Shown: positions 12,435 through 26,600 of the stretch, one piece after another
How the letters are laid out: every line of letters begins with the position of its first letter
Position numbering within the stretch: position 1 is the first letter of the stretch
DNA from: Hyperoplus lanceolatus
Lineage: Eukaryota > Chordata > Actinopteri > Uranoscopiformes > Ammodytidae
Length of the DNA stretch: 64,000 nt
Direction: 5' to 3'
Assembly: GCA_026929865.2 (NCBI GenBank)
Contig: CM049406.2
Location: 24,772,001-24,836,000, forward strand
Notes under the pieces: model-generated
Seen by the model: the letters and a program-made list of their open reading frames with translations, nothing else
What the model was told of the DNA's origin: nothing
The model's database searches: none
Made by a program: the position numbers and the translations under genes

Positions 12435-13885
12435 GTTGAAAAAAACACTGACTCTTTACTGAAGAAATGTCACACACACAAAAACATTTTACAATTGTAT
12501 CGCCAAGTATTTTTAATTGTGGTTCTGCCATGCACATTCCTGGCCAGCCAGGGTCCATTTATATAAATCTATAAAACAAAAGCTGGGAAATGCAGCATCA
12601 TAATAAAACAATATGTTACATTGCACAATATTTACAAACACACGAATATATGAAAAAGTGAGAAATATTTTGCATGCATCATCTGCGTCAGCATCTATAG
12701 AGCTATATGGTTGTTTGACTTTGTATAGCTGGCAATGTGTTAATATTGCAAATGACAGTAGCATTAGCGAACAATAGCAAGCATTTCATAGCACAGCGTT
12801 CAATATTATTTACAACATTATTATGTACAAAAATATACAATCTGTCTTCCACTGCATGTGTTTTTGCTATACTATATATCAGCACTGTGACGAACCAAAG
12901 AAGACATGTTGTCAGTCAACATAATCTGGGGAGATCAGAGGGCCACCTTGAGGGGGAAAATAATTGAAGACCTCGACAATATAACAAGAATAAAGTCGAA
13001 GTTTTAGGCTGCGTCTTGTTTTATAGAATAAAAATCAGTCTTATGAATTACTACTGGTAAAATTATGGCTTTTTAATCCTAAATTACTACTTAATTCTCG
13101 TACGATTCTGACATTACTATCTAAATAAAGACTTAACTCTTGTTATATTATGAAAAAAAGTTCTCACCAAACCACAGCTTTATTCTTGTAGTATTAAGTT
13201 GTGATTTTCTTCAACTTTACTCTCGCAAGATGTTTATTCTTTCCCCTCAATGTTAAAAGGAATCTACCTATTCAAACATGTAATTCTGCAGTCGATTGCC
13301 AATCAATGTTAGTTACAGAGGTGGTTCAAAGTTATTGATGTAATGTTATAAAATCCTTGTAAAATTCTACGTAATTGAAAGTTTAAAAAAAACTGTCAGA
13401 GATAATCCTGGATGGAAAACGTCCATACACACAGTAGACTAAGCTTGCTCCCACAACACATCAGAATAGATTTTATGACTCTGAATCTGACTGCCCTGTT
13501 ATTTAGTTGATGAATCTCCAAGTAGATATGATGATTTTACTGATCGTAAAAAACATTGTGGGAGGCATTTTGGGGTGGCATATTCAACTTTTTTAAGTAT
13601 TAGGAGAAACATGATGTCATGATAACATGTAAGCTAAATATGCATGGCAGTCCAACGCGGCCGGGCTGTAGAAATTTAGAAAAAACGTAAGCCAACTGAC
13701 ATCCAAGATTTTGCTGAACTATAAATGGACACTGATTCACTTATGACCAAACATAGCCTTCGTGTCAGAGGCCGAAAAGCTCAATTATTGACCGTAAGGA
13801 ATGAATGTAATTACAAGTTGTTGAGGTTGATAATGAGCGGGTGAGATGGCGGATTGACGGTACTCGGTCCTTTGAAAGTGGTTTT
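12435..13885 (-). other. crispld1 3' flank, possible 3' UTR
   Basis: Follows the stop codon at 13886 on the minus strand. The first clear minus-strand AATAAA is at 13238-13233, about 650 nt downstream, so the 3' UTR may extend that far. No coding frame of note. Confidence 0.4.
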
Positions 13886-16800
13886 TCAGATGACTGCAAA
13901 CACTCTGAAGGCCTTCCCACCTGTTGGGCTCAGTAGGCTGGATGAAGAAAAGAGCAGGGAGAAAGCAGACATGTAAGGTCGTGTTGGCACCCGATAGTCC
14001 ACTTCTTTGGTGCGCATTGTAGTTGAGAAGCGGATACATTGTTTTGTTTTTTTAGATGTTTCGGTTCACGGTTCAAACTCAAACAGACTATACATTATAC
14101 AAAAAAAGTCACGCGCATGGAAATGCTGTCAGACAGTTTAGCGAGTAAAAATGCAAATCTCTCTAAATTTCTACCATCACCTACATCACAGAGCATCGGC
14201 TGCTTGTTTTCACGCGTAATGTCCAGCGCATATTGTAACAGCCAGAATCTATTAAATGTGGTGCTCAACAAGTGCAAAAGACGTTGAAATGATGCGTGTG
14301 GTGTGAACAAGCCCTAAGTATATGTGAGTGTTGTTTTTCACAAAGACGTGAAGATGTATTTTCAATATTGACTTACTCACTTCCACCAGCTCATCACACT
14401 GACTGACGTAATTATGGATGAGAATTTGAAGTCAAAATGAGCTCCAACTCGATACATCAATTTAAAACATCTGTACGTTTCTGATTTGTTCTACACAGTC
14501 TGACATTCAAGAAATGAACCCTACCTCTCTGAGGTGATGCCATTCTGGTAACTGCCACTGTACTGCCTCCTTTTGTCCATAGGCATAACATCCAGGTAAC
14601 CCCCTGACTCACTCTGGATCACTCCGGCATGGATGGCTGCTCGGCAGATACTGGATTTCTAGGAGAATTCCGGCCAATACGTGTTAATAATTACATCACA
14701 TTACATTTTATTGAGCTGACGATTTTATCCAAAGCCACTTCCAGTAAGTGCATTCAAATAATAACGCATAGTAATAATGTGCAAGCTTGGTTGGTGACTG
14801 CTGGCAACATTTATCATAAAGTCATCAAATCATCTCAATTGTCCCTTAAATTGTGGTGGCATGATAAACAGAGAAGAATTGTGCGTTTTTTCAGAATGGG
14901 TTGTTATATAGTACTGTTTATGTAGGTGTGTAAAGGTGCTATTACTGGTTGAACCTAAAAAGACAATTCCTCCGCTGAGCCAGAAAAAGGACATTTTCAC
15001 AGCAGACATCTAGACAGGCAGTCCATGTGTGCAACTAATGACATTAACTATGGATGGATTTCATTTGGTTTTACTGTTTAAAGTCTGAAGTAAAGTGCAT
15101 GCAGGCCTAGGTCTATTGTTTCCAGTAAAAACAATGATTGTAATGGTGAAGTTATGACAACAACGAATGCGAGAACTTACATCGGCGTAGTGATTTGTCC
15201 CGATAACTCTGGCTCGACCGTCTCGTAGACAGTTCCTTGGACAGTAGAGCCTGAAGAGAAAGCCAAAAACTCACTCGACATATTTTCAGCGCATACACTG
15301 CAAAATGATCTCATTGATAGGGTTCAAACTATTTATGTCGTCCAGTTGACACAAAGTTGATAAGCCTATCAGCTCCACAAATCCGGTGTCACCCCCCCCC
15401 CCCCCAAATCAAATGTATGCGTGATCACCGAAGGCTTACCTCATGTACTGTAGATGTGCCGACAGTGTTGTAATTACCCAACATAAGTTATGCACTATAG
15501 GTTTAGAACCACAGGCTGATGGATTGTCAAAATAGATGACACGGTAGCTAACCTTTGTCCAGATTTACACCCATACATTTTACTTCAGTGATGATGGTGA
15601 CAGGTTATCTGGGTAGTTAATGGTATCTAAGCCTATTCTGCTTCTAGGCAAGAATATCCTTATTCTGAATTTGGAAGGTCACATGTACCAAATGGCTGAC
15701 CACATTTAGTTATAATGACTGTGGCTTTTTGACTTTTTTGTAGGTTTTAATTCAAAGTATTATGTTTTCAGCCAACACCAAATATTCAGCTATCTCTAGG
15801 GGACTACTTCTTCAGCAGACTTACCTGGGACAGTGGCGCACAGGTTTCTTGAAAGGGCAGAAAAGGGCCACTGTAGTATCACATGTTACTGCCTTGACTG
15901 GGAGACAAAAAAAAGGAACAGCGAAATAAGACCACTTGGTTTTTCTTATTTATTTGTAGCATGTATCTGTATCCCCAATATAAAAAAAATTGTTGCTCCT
16001 TACCAGGCACCGTCTCTACTTTGAATGAATTTGCACTCCTGTTTTTTCTGTAAATTTAAAAGGAAACTGCATGAAGTTAAAGGTCTCTGCTGCATAGCCA
16101 CTGATCATTAGTTAAACAGCCTGTGTTAAGGGAATACATATCTATCTAAACTGTATGACACTAAACCTATTTCAAATAAAGGAATCTAAATACAGAGAGT
16201 GATTCATACCCAAGTGATTGAATACCATTCTTGTATGACTTGGTGAATTGTTGTTTTCTGCCCAGTCGGGTCACATCCAGCCACCCGCCGTCATTGTCAA
16301 TAACACCTGCGTGTAAAGCGGCTCCGCACAAACTGGATTGCTGCAAACAAAGACATGACAGTTAGCTAACTCTAACTCTCGTGCTCATTCTTCTAGTTTT
16401 TATAGATTATTTTCTAGGCTTTTATCATTACAGAATTGTATTATAGAGTATAACATACAATATTGGTTATGGGGGATCATTTACCATGTCATAGTGTCCA
16501 GTCCCAACCACTTTTCCTAAGCCGTCAAGGCAGCCAGGTGGACACTCATATCTGTGGAGGGGAACAACGACAAAGCAAAATGATAGATGCACATAAAATT
16601 CTGAACTTTCCTCAAAATATCCCATTCTATCCGATCAAACGTTCCCACATTGCTCTGCATTTACCTGTTACAGGTCGATCCCTTGCACCGATCCCTCAGC
16701 TTTGTCTCGCAGTCCATCTGTTGGCCTAAAGTAACAAAACAGACAATAGTTTTCCACAACCACATTTTTAATAGGATAAATAATGTATAGTCTCAAAACT

Positions 16801-19800
16801 TGTACCATTTAGAGATACTATGCAGGCACTGTGGGAGAGAGTCCTTACACATCTGCTCTGTGCTAACAACCTGGTTTCTCTCCAGGTTGTCATTGGGCGA
16901 GGGGTCTGGAGTCTGGGCCCTGGGTGGGGGCTCCCTGTCCCTGACCAGCTCTGGTTCAGGTTCAATGAAGTTGGTCTCTTCAGTCTCCGGAGCAGGACGC
17001 CTGTCAACACCCCCATCTAAAAAAACATGGAGACCAGACTCTCATTGTGTTGTTTCACTACATTTTAACCCATTCGCTAGTCTGGCATTTCCAGACCTGC
17101 CACTAGGCGCTGGCAAATTAAATTTGCTGCGCCTGTTGGTCTGGACACTCTCCATTGAAGCTCATTACAGTTTTTTTCGATCGCTAAACCACAGTGGGCA
17201 CAACTGTAGATCAATGTGCAAAACTCTAACTACAGTCTGCACTACCAACAGTCATTGGAGCTGAACAGTTCACTTCACCTGCAAAACAGGTTCAGTGCAG
17301 CAAACACTATGAACCAGCCTCATTGAGATAACACACACTGTCACTCAGAACCTGCTCAGAGTACAAACACTAGCATCAAACCCCAATACACAAATTACAA
17401 ACTTTTAATCTTTACAGTTTGAATAATTTGAGTTATTTCACACAAATTACATAATATTTTCTTTGATGAAAGAGTGAAATTCTTTCACATGAAATTGTTT
17501 ATTTTATAACATACCAGTTTTTTTAGGAAAACAAAAAGAAATGAAAATCAGGAGTTTGCTTCAATAGATACACATTTTGAATACTTTATTGAAAACATTT
17601 CCAAATGTAGTATTTATCTGTGTAAATATTCTATAATTGTAATACAGAAATCAATTCCTGTAATGTTATCATTTACTCTAAGGATGCAACTCTAAGCTGT
17701 TTGTTTGCTGGAAAATTCGTATTACAGATGCAACTTTATTTTTTTGCAGATTGGGTTGCACTCTCAACCCTGCTTCTCTCAATGAGAGACCATGATTCAC
17801 AACAGGGTCTATCAGTGTTGCCCTTACTGTATTTCATCAGACATTACAGCTCTATGTCTTCTAGGTCTTCCTCCACACATCCACACTCTCACTGCCACTC
17901 TTCTACCTCCAACAATCTGTCTTCCTGGGTCCATTTCCCAAAAAATATTTGTATATATGTTCACTAACAGGTCTAAACAAGACATCTTAGTGTTTGAGTT
18001 GAAATTGCAATCCGCAGTGTTTGAAAGGGATTAATTCTGTTTGAATGTGTGGTTTATAGTTGTGGCAGCAGTGTGTTAGCATTTGAAAAAAGTGCTGGAA
18101 ATCCACAGTGTTGTGCAGGCTGTGGTTAAGCCATGAGATAGGTGTGTAGAGTTGAAGGTTGTGTATAAGCAATGAAAAACGAGCTAAAACGAGCTAGAGT
18201 TTGGTCCGAATGAACCGCTGCTCTGCATACTGTTGTTAGAGTTTTGCACTTGTCGTTCCATTTGTGCCCACTGTGGTTTAGCAATCGTAAAAAAACTGTA
18301 AATATGTCATGAAATCCTGAGCTACCAATCAAATCATTCTATCTGATTTGGGGGCCGCGGGCCAGAGCCCTTTGTATGGTGCTCTGGGGCGGACATAACT
18401 GGATGACGACAGTGACGTGCATGCGCCGTCGAAGCTGTGATAGTAAACATCAAAGATGGCTTCAGATATGGTGTTTGAGTTTGAGACGGCTATGGCCTCG
18501 ACGTTTTACGATTTGGAAGACAGCACTCAAATATTTAATTAGCAAGTCAGTGGAATGTTCTGTTTTGCTGACCAACCACGGCAAAAGTTTAATTTAACAG
18601 TTAAACCGCTGTTCGCTAAACGAACGGGGCTTAATACATCACCTTGTGCATCGCTCTGATTGGTTGTAGGGCTATCTGAAATGCACGAGTAGGAGCCGCC
18701 CCTTGAGTTGGAAATTACTATTGATCGTGGCCAGACCCTCTATCGTTCAAGATATCAGGGTCTGGATTTCCAGGCTACCCATTCGTATCATTTCCATCTA
18801 CATTTACAGTACATTGATGCCAATGGAAATCCACATCCACTACAATAGTGAGGGGGAATTTCTATTTGTTGGACAAATGTTGAGAATGATTGAATACAAA
18901 TGGGCAATTCACTCTCAGTAATACAATTAATAACGTTTTGGTAGTCATATGTTTTGTAAGGAGACAGAAAGTAGGTAGGACTTTGCAGGAAGCATACCTT
19001 TATAGCAGAGATTGTCCCTGCAGCCTCCCGCATAGCTCGCGGGGCAGGCAGAACAAGGAGCTCCATATTTGTATGGGGCATGACCCCACCAGTTGCCCCT
19101 AAAAACAAAACAAAACAAATGTGATTAGGGCATTGTTCAAACGGGACATACATTTTAGTTGAGATTTCTGTTATTTAGAGAGGAGTTGTATCACACGGTA
19201 TTGGAACAAGCAAAGACGCACGGTGGAGAGTAGTTGCAGACCAAGTAGACAGCTTTGGTCCAGATCATCCCCCACACGTTCATGTTATAACACACGTTGA
19301 TGGCACAGCCGATGCGATTGCTGGTCGCCCACACCAACTGAAAAATGTAAATACGCACACACACAAAAAACAAAGCATTCAGCAGTACTCTCACATTTGC
19401 TTGAGCTTTTAGCAGATTCTTTATTTTTTTTTCAAAGGTCAATATGTCAATACCTTCTACACACTGCACCTTTTAAGACACATAAATCAACCAGCTCTTA
19501 CCTGAGTGTAGTGAGTACAAACAGGTCCTGAACATCTGAATGGGCAGTGTGGGTTACACTCCTGGGAATATGGATAGCTGAACCACCTCACCTCGTCATA
19601 CCAGGCCTGGACGTGGTAGGTAGGGGGACGGTCCCTAAAGTCACAGAAACTGTATTAACTTGTATCCTTGCATATTAAGCCCAAACAACAATTTGACAAT
19701 ACATTTCCTGAAGGTCATTGCCTTATAAGTGTAATCATCTCAATATAACCTCTTGTTAACATTAAGGATGGCTGAATTCAGATGAGGTAAGCCAGGGCTC

Positions 19801-20609
19801 CTGGAATTGTTCACCAACTTAATGGAGCACCGCCATCATCGACACAACCTCTGTGAGAACCAATGCATTTTCAAATCATACAGTAAGTGTGAACAGTAAG
19901 TCATTAAAGCGGCATTTATCATTTGACACCTGGGAGGCAGCTGAAAAAGAAAACACTTGCATAGTTTGACCTTCTAAAGGCAAAACGTGCAAGAAAAAAG
20001 GTTTATTACCAAATTTGGAATTGTGTTTTCTGACCACCTGACCAATATTCACTCCGCTTTAAGCCCTATTGTGTTTAAAACAACTGCTGATGGAATCATC
20101 GGGTTTTTTAGCTGCTAAATGCTTTGCGATGTTCTCCAGCTTGTTGCTAACTGTGATCGTCAGCTATTTGTGTCTGACATGTACTATACAGTGGGGTTAT
20201 CAGAGCTCCTCCCTTTATGATGTCATAAGGGGAGAAAAATCTGACTGGGGTTTTTTAACACTTGTTTCGGAAAGGTGGAGGTGGAGAAAAAGAGAAAGGG
20301 TTGTTGTTACTCATACTATGGGAGTCTCATTTTGCATAAATTAATTCATCACATTACAACAAAGAACAACAGAACACACTAATGTGTAGAAGGGTGATGT
20401 TTGTATTTTACACAGACAAAACACTATTGAGATAATCATAATAAAGTTGTATAGAACCCTTGTTTGCACATACGTACCTTCCATAGTGCGTTCCAAGGTT
20501 TTGGCCTATTTGTGTCAACATGTGGCTCGGTCCATGTTCCCATCGGCAGGAATGTGCCCAGTGCTCTGCGCTCCTCTCTAACTCATAATCCCATACCTGG
20601 GGGAGCATA

Positions 20610-20669
<60 letters not shown>

Positions 20670-23600
20670 TCAGCACACAACACACAAAAAGGTTATTTGC
20701 TACAGGCATGAAAATGAACTTAGGTCAACTGTAAAGGTCAGCTAGAGGTTTTGTAGGATTGGTTTCCTCCAGGTTAAACTGAATGATGTTTGAAGATCTG
20801 AAGCTCCACTCTGGATAACCCCCGTGATTGAAGTGGGTTAAGTGGTTACTTACTACACTTGTGGCTCTTAACTGCTACTCATTACATGATTCAGATATCT
20901 CGTCCTCCTCTTCGAGGGAACCAAACTACCAAAACCTTCCACTGAAACACATACGAAGGTAACCTTGCACAATTGAGCCACAGTGAACCCGAAAGCGGAA
21001 CCTGTTCCACTTTACTTTGAAGCGCAATGGCAGTACGCATGCCTCTCGCAAATTTAACACAGTATAGTGAAAACTAGGCCTCTCCTATTAAACACACACA
21101 CACGCTTGCTGTCTTACACACACACACACACACACAAGAGAGGCGGGAAAAAAAGAGAGGTATCGCCACCACCACATCAGCTTGCAGCTTTGTGCTACTA
21201 TTCAATGTGGTTGTTTCATAGCTTGTTTCCAGTAAGTTTTGGTCTCATAAAACAAGCGGAGGGAGAAAAAGCAGAAGAAAAAAAAATGGTTACCAAAACA
21301 GAGTCTCTGTTTGGACGTGTGATGCTTGACGCTTTACTGTAAGTCTTTAACCTAAAATTGACAGTCAAATACCATGAAAACGTTTCACACACCTCTTGTT
21401 TTGAACAAAGCAGGAAAGCAAGACCATGGGTCCAGGGGTTGGGCAAAGTCAAAGGTTGCGGTAGTTAATTTACTTGTTGACTTTGTTGAGGGAGAAGAAT
21501 AGGTGCAGTGTGCTCTGCTGTTGGCATACTGTTTGGTTGCATTACGGCTATCGCATGTCAAAACTAATAGGATAATGCTTAAGTGTGGGGTTGTAACTGC
21601 TCCGATTGACCACCATAATGCGTTCCATATGTTTGGTAAGTATAATACACTGTGCCCACTGTTGCCCATTCACTACTGTGGTGCTGCTTACTGTTCAGGC
21701 CTGACTGGAGAAGGGATATTTTGACTCTACACTTATTTGGCCACGATCCAGCTTGAGGCCGCGATAGCAACACTGAGGTGATTTATTTTGCTCTGACCTC
21801 CTTGCACGATTGCCATTTTGTTGTTGTTCAGTCGAATTTTCATTATTCCAATGTGGCCGATTTTATCTTTGCGTGCATTTCTGATACTATGGTAGCCTGG
21901 CATTCCCAGACCTGCCACTAGGCGCTGGCAAATTAAATTTGCTGCGCCTGTTGGTCTGGACACTCTCCATTGAAGCTTTTTCAGAAAGTCGAGAAATCCA
22001 GACTCACGTTTCAATTGGTTCTATCTAATATGGGCAGGCCAGAGCCCTTTGTATGGTGCTCTGGGGAGGACGTAACCGGATGACGACAGTGACGTGCATG
22101 CGACGTCGAAGCCGTGATAGTAAACATCAAAGGTGGCTGCGGAAATGTTGTGTGAGTTTGAGACTGCTTTGGCCTCGACTAGGGCTGGGCGATTAATTGA
22201 ATTCCTATTTCGGTTACAGTTTTGGCTTCCCTCGATCATGAAAACAAGATAATCGTAATAAAACGGTTATTGTGCGGCACGCCGGGTCATGTGTAGTAAA
22301 TGCAGCGCACCCTTCTGTCTCCACCTGCGCTCCGCCCCGCCCGAACACTGTCGCTTTCAGCGATTCCAGTGCAATTGTTTATTCAGCATAAAGTTAAAAC
22401 GCTCGTCCAGGATGTTACACCGAAACACAAAAGCCTTGCACGATTGAAGCAGCGTTTCACTCTGTGAAACATGGTGTGAGTGAGACACTGTGATGGCGGT
22501 GGGTAACGGTGTCATTCACTGTGAGAACTTGCCGGTGTGAGCCACCGCGCAGAAAAGCTCTGTGGCTTTACGGGTAAAATGATAGTCGGGGATTCCTGCA
22601 CGGTAACGTTGTTGAGGGGAAAGGCTTCCGCTTTCTGATTGCATTTCTCGAGCCTGAATATATTGTGCCATGTCGGCAAACTATCTGCGCGACAAGAGCA
22701 AATAAACAGTGAGACGCACCCCCTCCGTTAGTTTCAGTCTACAGACGAAAAGTTACAACCAGCACCTAAGCATGGACTTTGTTTAAATAAAGCGTCTAAT
22801 TTTTATGATCAGCGCTCTGATGCAAATTCTGAAGTCTGAACATTACGGTGTCAGCTGTGGTGTAGTTTTTTTTTACAGCAACTCAACGTGCACTGCAAAA
22901 AAAAGAAGGCAATAAGTCGATCTTTTTGTAGATTCATAGCCTACCTCCTCTTATAAGTCGAAGTACAAATCAATGAATGGTTCACAATCACATCCCTAGT
23001 AAAATATTAATTTTACTCTTAGATTTGAAGGTTTTACTGATTATTTATTTTGTGTGGCTTTTTAGTTGTAGGCTATGTTTGAGGAGCACAATTGGGAGTT
23101 TTGTTTATGTAATGTTGAAAGAATTGGCTGAATTTTAATTTTGGTGCATCACTACAATGAATAATCGTCTTTAATAACCGTGATTACAATATCAATCAAA
23201 ATAATCGTGATTATCATTTTTGCCATAAGCGAGCAGCCCTAGCCTCGACCCTTTACGATTTGGAAGACGGCACTCAAATCTTTCATTAGCAAGTAAGTGG
23301 AATGTTCTGTTTTGCCGACCGACCATGGAAAACTTTTAATTTAACAGTTGTTCAGCTGTTCGCTAAACGAGCGGGGCTTAATACATCACCTTGTGCATCG
23401 CTCTGATTGGTTGTAGTGCTATCCAACTGTGAGCAGTGGCATTTGAAATGCACGAGTAGGAGCCGCCCCTTGAGTTGGAAATTACTATTGATCGTGGCCA
23501 GACCCTCTATCGTTCAAGATATCAGGGTCTGGATTTCCAGGCTAATACTATGGAAAAACAGAAGAAAAATGGCAGCAAAAGTCAACCACAACAAGAAACT

Positions 23601-26600
23601 CATGCTTGATATCAAACCTTATAAGGAATTCAATTGAAGTAAATTGGAGACAGAGCGAACATTTGAGGGAACAATAAGATATGATCTATGAAGGTAGGTT
23701 TGAGTAAAATCCATGAATTTGAGGGCTTCAAAACAACGGTCAAAACAAGATGGCCAGCAGTTGTAAAACTTTAATATCATCATCATGGCAAAGTGATCAC
23801 GCTGACAATAATAGAATCCTCCATAATTTGCACATATTTGACTAGGTAAGGGAAAAAAAAGTCCAGGTTCAACTTCTTTGTCAGATGACCAGCATTTTCA
23901 TGCAGCATTACTTGTTTCCTTCAAGCCACTTTTGTTTTGAAGACATCCGTATGGTGCAAAAATGTAGCCTGGCGAGACCCTCCATTAGTGGAATAGAAGG
24001 CCCTGATTGGTTCCTGTAGTCATCAACCTCCAGTCAGACCTGGGCCCTGACCACTATTCGTCCGTTAGTGGAAGACAACCGCTGATTGGTTCATGTAGTC
24101 ATTGACGTCAACATGGATCGACTAATGTGACGCTTGTGAGATAAGGCTGGTCTCACGAGGCTAGATTCACGACTACACGAACCAATTAGCTACATCAGAC
24201 AATGTCTGTCACTTCGACAGATCGTCAAACAATTGAACCTCTCTCAAGCTCTCTTTTTCCATTCATACATTGGAGCAATTGATGTGAGGTGTTATCATCT
24301 TATCAACAATGGTGAGCTTTCACCTCACATTCCCACTTAACATTAGACACATTAGGACAGCTCGTTTGTTTGAAGTATACTGAACTCTTGACCCTACTCA
24401 TAGGGCAGCACTTGCACAGCCCTCGTGTCACTACTTTCGCAGGTAATAATGACATTCCTGTGCAGCATGAAGCTTTCACTGCAAACAATCTACAGTACAG
24501 CTGACACTAATGATCCCTTCCAGATCATTATTCTCTCCATGTTCTTGTTATTCTTCAACCTCAATTATCCAGCATGAGGCTGAGATGAACCGCCCGTCAG
24601 CCTTTGGAGAAAGGGTCACGGCAACAACTTCCAAACCCCTTTTGCATTCCAAGGAGCATTAAGAACGCTAACCATAGACCTGAGATCAGCCATCTGCCCG
24701 GACCACCTCTACTACGGAGCAAGATGTGTAGTCTTGCGTAAAGTGATTTACTGCAAACGCTAAAGGTAGTTCTTTGTAAAAACAAAACGTTGAGGGAGAA
24801 ATCAAGAAGCCAAAGTGCTTTTGGAATTTAAAGTATGCAAAATGCTTCGCGTAAATGCTTGTTAGAACCTACAGTGTGGAAAGTGGCTGTGATAATGGGA
24901 ACCCTTCAAGAGGTCTTATGTTAGGCATGAAATGACGTGCTTCAGATTAACAGGTGTAAACAGTTCTTTAAAGGCATTTGCTGGGTTACTTTTTTTTTAA
25001 ATAAAATTAAGGAGTCGAATCTCCAATGAAAATGGAGCCCCTATGGCCTCCAAATCCTGCAATCCAAAAATTACTTGGGCCTCATCAGGCCCGCCGGTCT
25101 TACCACATCATTATCATCAGTAATAGTATCCCTCGCTATAGAAGCACTGGATTAGTGCACATAACATACTACCTTGCCTTGCACTTCAAAAGGCGAGGCT
25201 CCACACGTTTGAAATAGATTGACCACTGCGGCACCCAAAATGAGATGCGTGGGGTTTCAAACAAAAGATAACATTGGCCTCAGCCAGGGTTTGAGTGAAC
25301 AGCGATGGATGGGGAGAGAGGAGGCCAAGGGAGAGAGTGAAAGCGTAGGGTGAAGAAAAGCCTAAGGCAGGGTTCACACTGCATTTAAAGTTCAATTCAA
25401 GCACTTTTTCAGAACTTTCAGAATAAAAGTTCAACTTTTTCGAGGACCCCAAAGCTTTAAATAGTATACGTATATGGTTTTAAAAAAAACTTGCTTAAGA
25501 TATCATACATTAGGGGCGCCTTTGGCTCAGTTGGTAGGGCGTCCCCCCCATGGGCCTAGGCCAGCAGCGGACCCGGGTTCGATACCAGCCCCCGGTCGTT
25601 CTCTGCATGTCACTCCCCTCTCTGCCCCATTTCAACTCTGTCTCTACACTATCAATAAAAAGCATAAAAATGCCCAAAAAAAACCTTAAAAAAAAAGATA
25701 TCATACATTGCTATATCTGTAAAATGTACATAGTTTATATGGACAATCACCTAAAACAAATGGATATACAAATATCAATGTAAAGCACTGAAATCCAATT
25801 TAAAGAGGTCAGCCTATGTGTCCTCCTGTGTAGAAACAATTTTCTGGGATAATTTACAGACATTGGACCGCATAACGTGGAAGCAAGTGAAGAGAAATCC
25901 ATTATTTATTATTTAAATATTTGTTAACATTTTTGAATTACACATTACAAATCAAAATAAGTGTGCTGCATGAGCCCAATTTAGTAAAAGGAAATTTTAT
26001 TATAATTTTCAATAATATGGCCAAGTCAGCATGGAACTGAAAAAAAAAATCGGTTTTGTGTTAACTAGACATTATTTTATAGCATTCTACTAGCCTGGAA
26101 ATCCAGACCCATATCTAGAACGATATAGGGTCTGGCCACGATCAATAGACCTTCCCAACTCAAGGGATGGCACCTACGCGTGCATTTCAAATACCACTGT
26201 ACACAATTGGATAGCACTACAACCAAGCAGAGCAATGAACAAGGTGACGTATTAAGCCCCAGCGGGGGTTAACTGGTAAGTTAACGTTTGCCGTGGTCAT
26301 TTTTATCCCATATTTAGCTGGTTTGGAAGGCATGTATTGCCTTAGTGGGCAGCGACCTATGAATGCCACCAGCATTTCATACACTGTGATATTAGAGCCT
26401 GGGTTATAGAGTAATGTTGGTCTTTCAAAAGTAATAAAGTGATGAAACATTAAAAAAAACATGTATTTTTTAAATGAAAAACGAGTGAATCATCCTTATT
26501 GTTAGAGGTAAGGAACACTAAATTGCACCAAATATTGATAGAATAGTTAGTAATGGAGTTGGTAATGGAGTTGGTAAGTTCACACTGCTTGTTAGGATTT

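Noticed and set aside
16800-17264. 154-codon plus-strand frame
   Set aside because: It is antisense to crispld1 exon 6 and then runs into transposon sequence.
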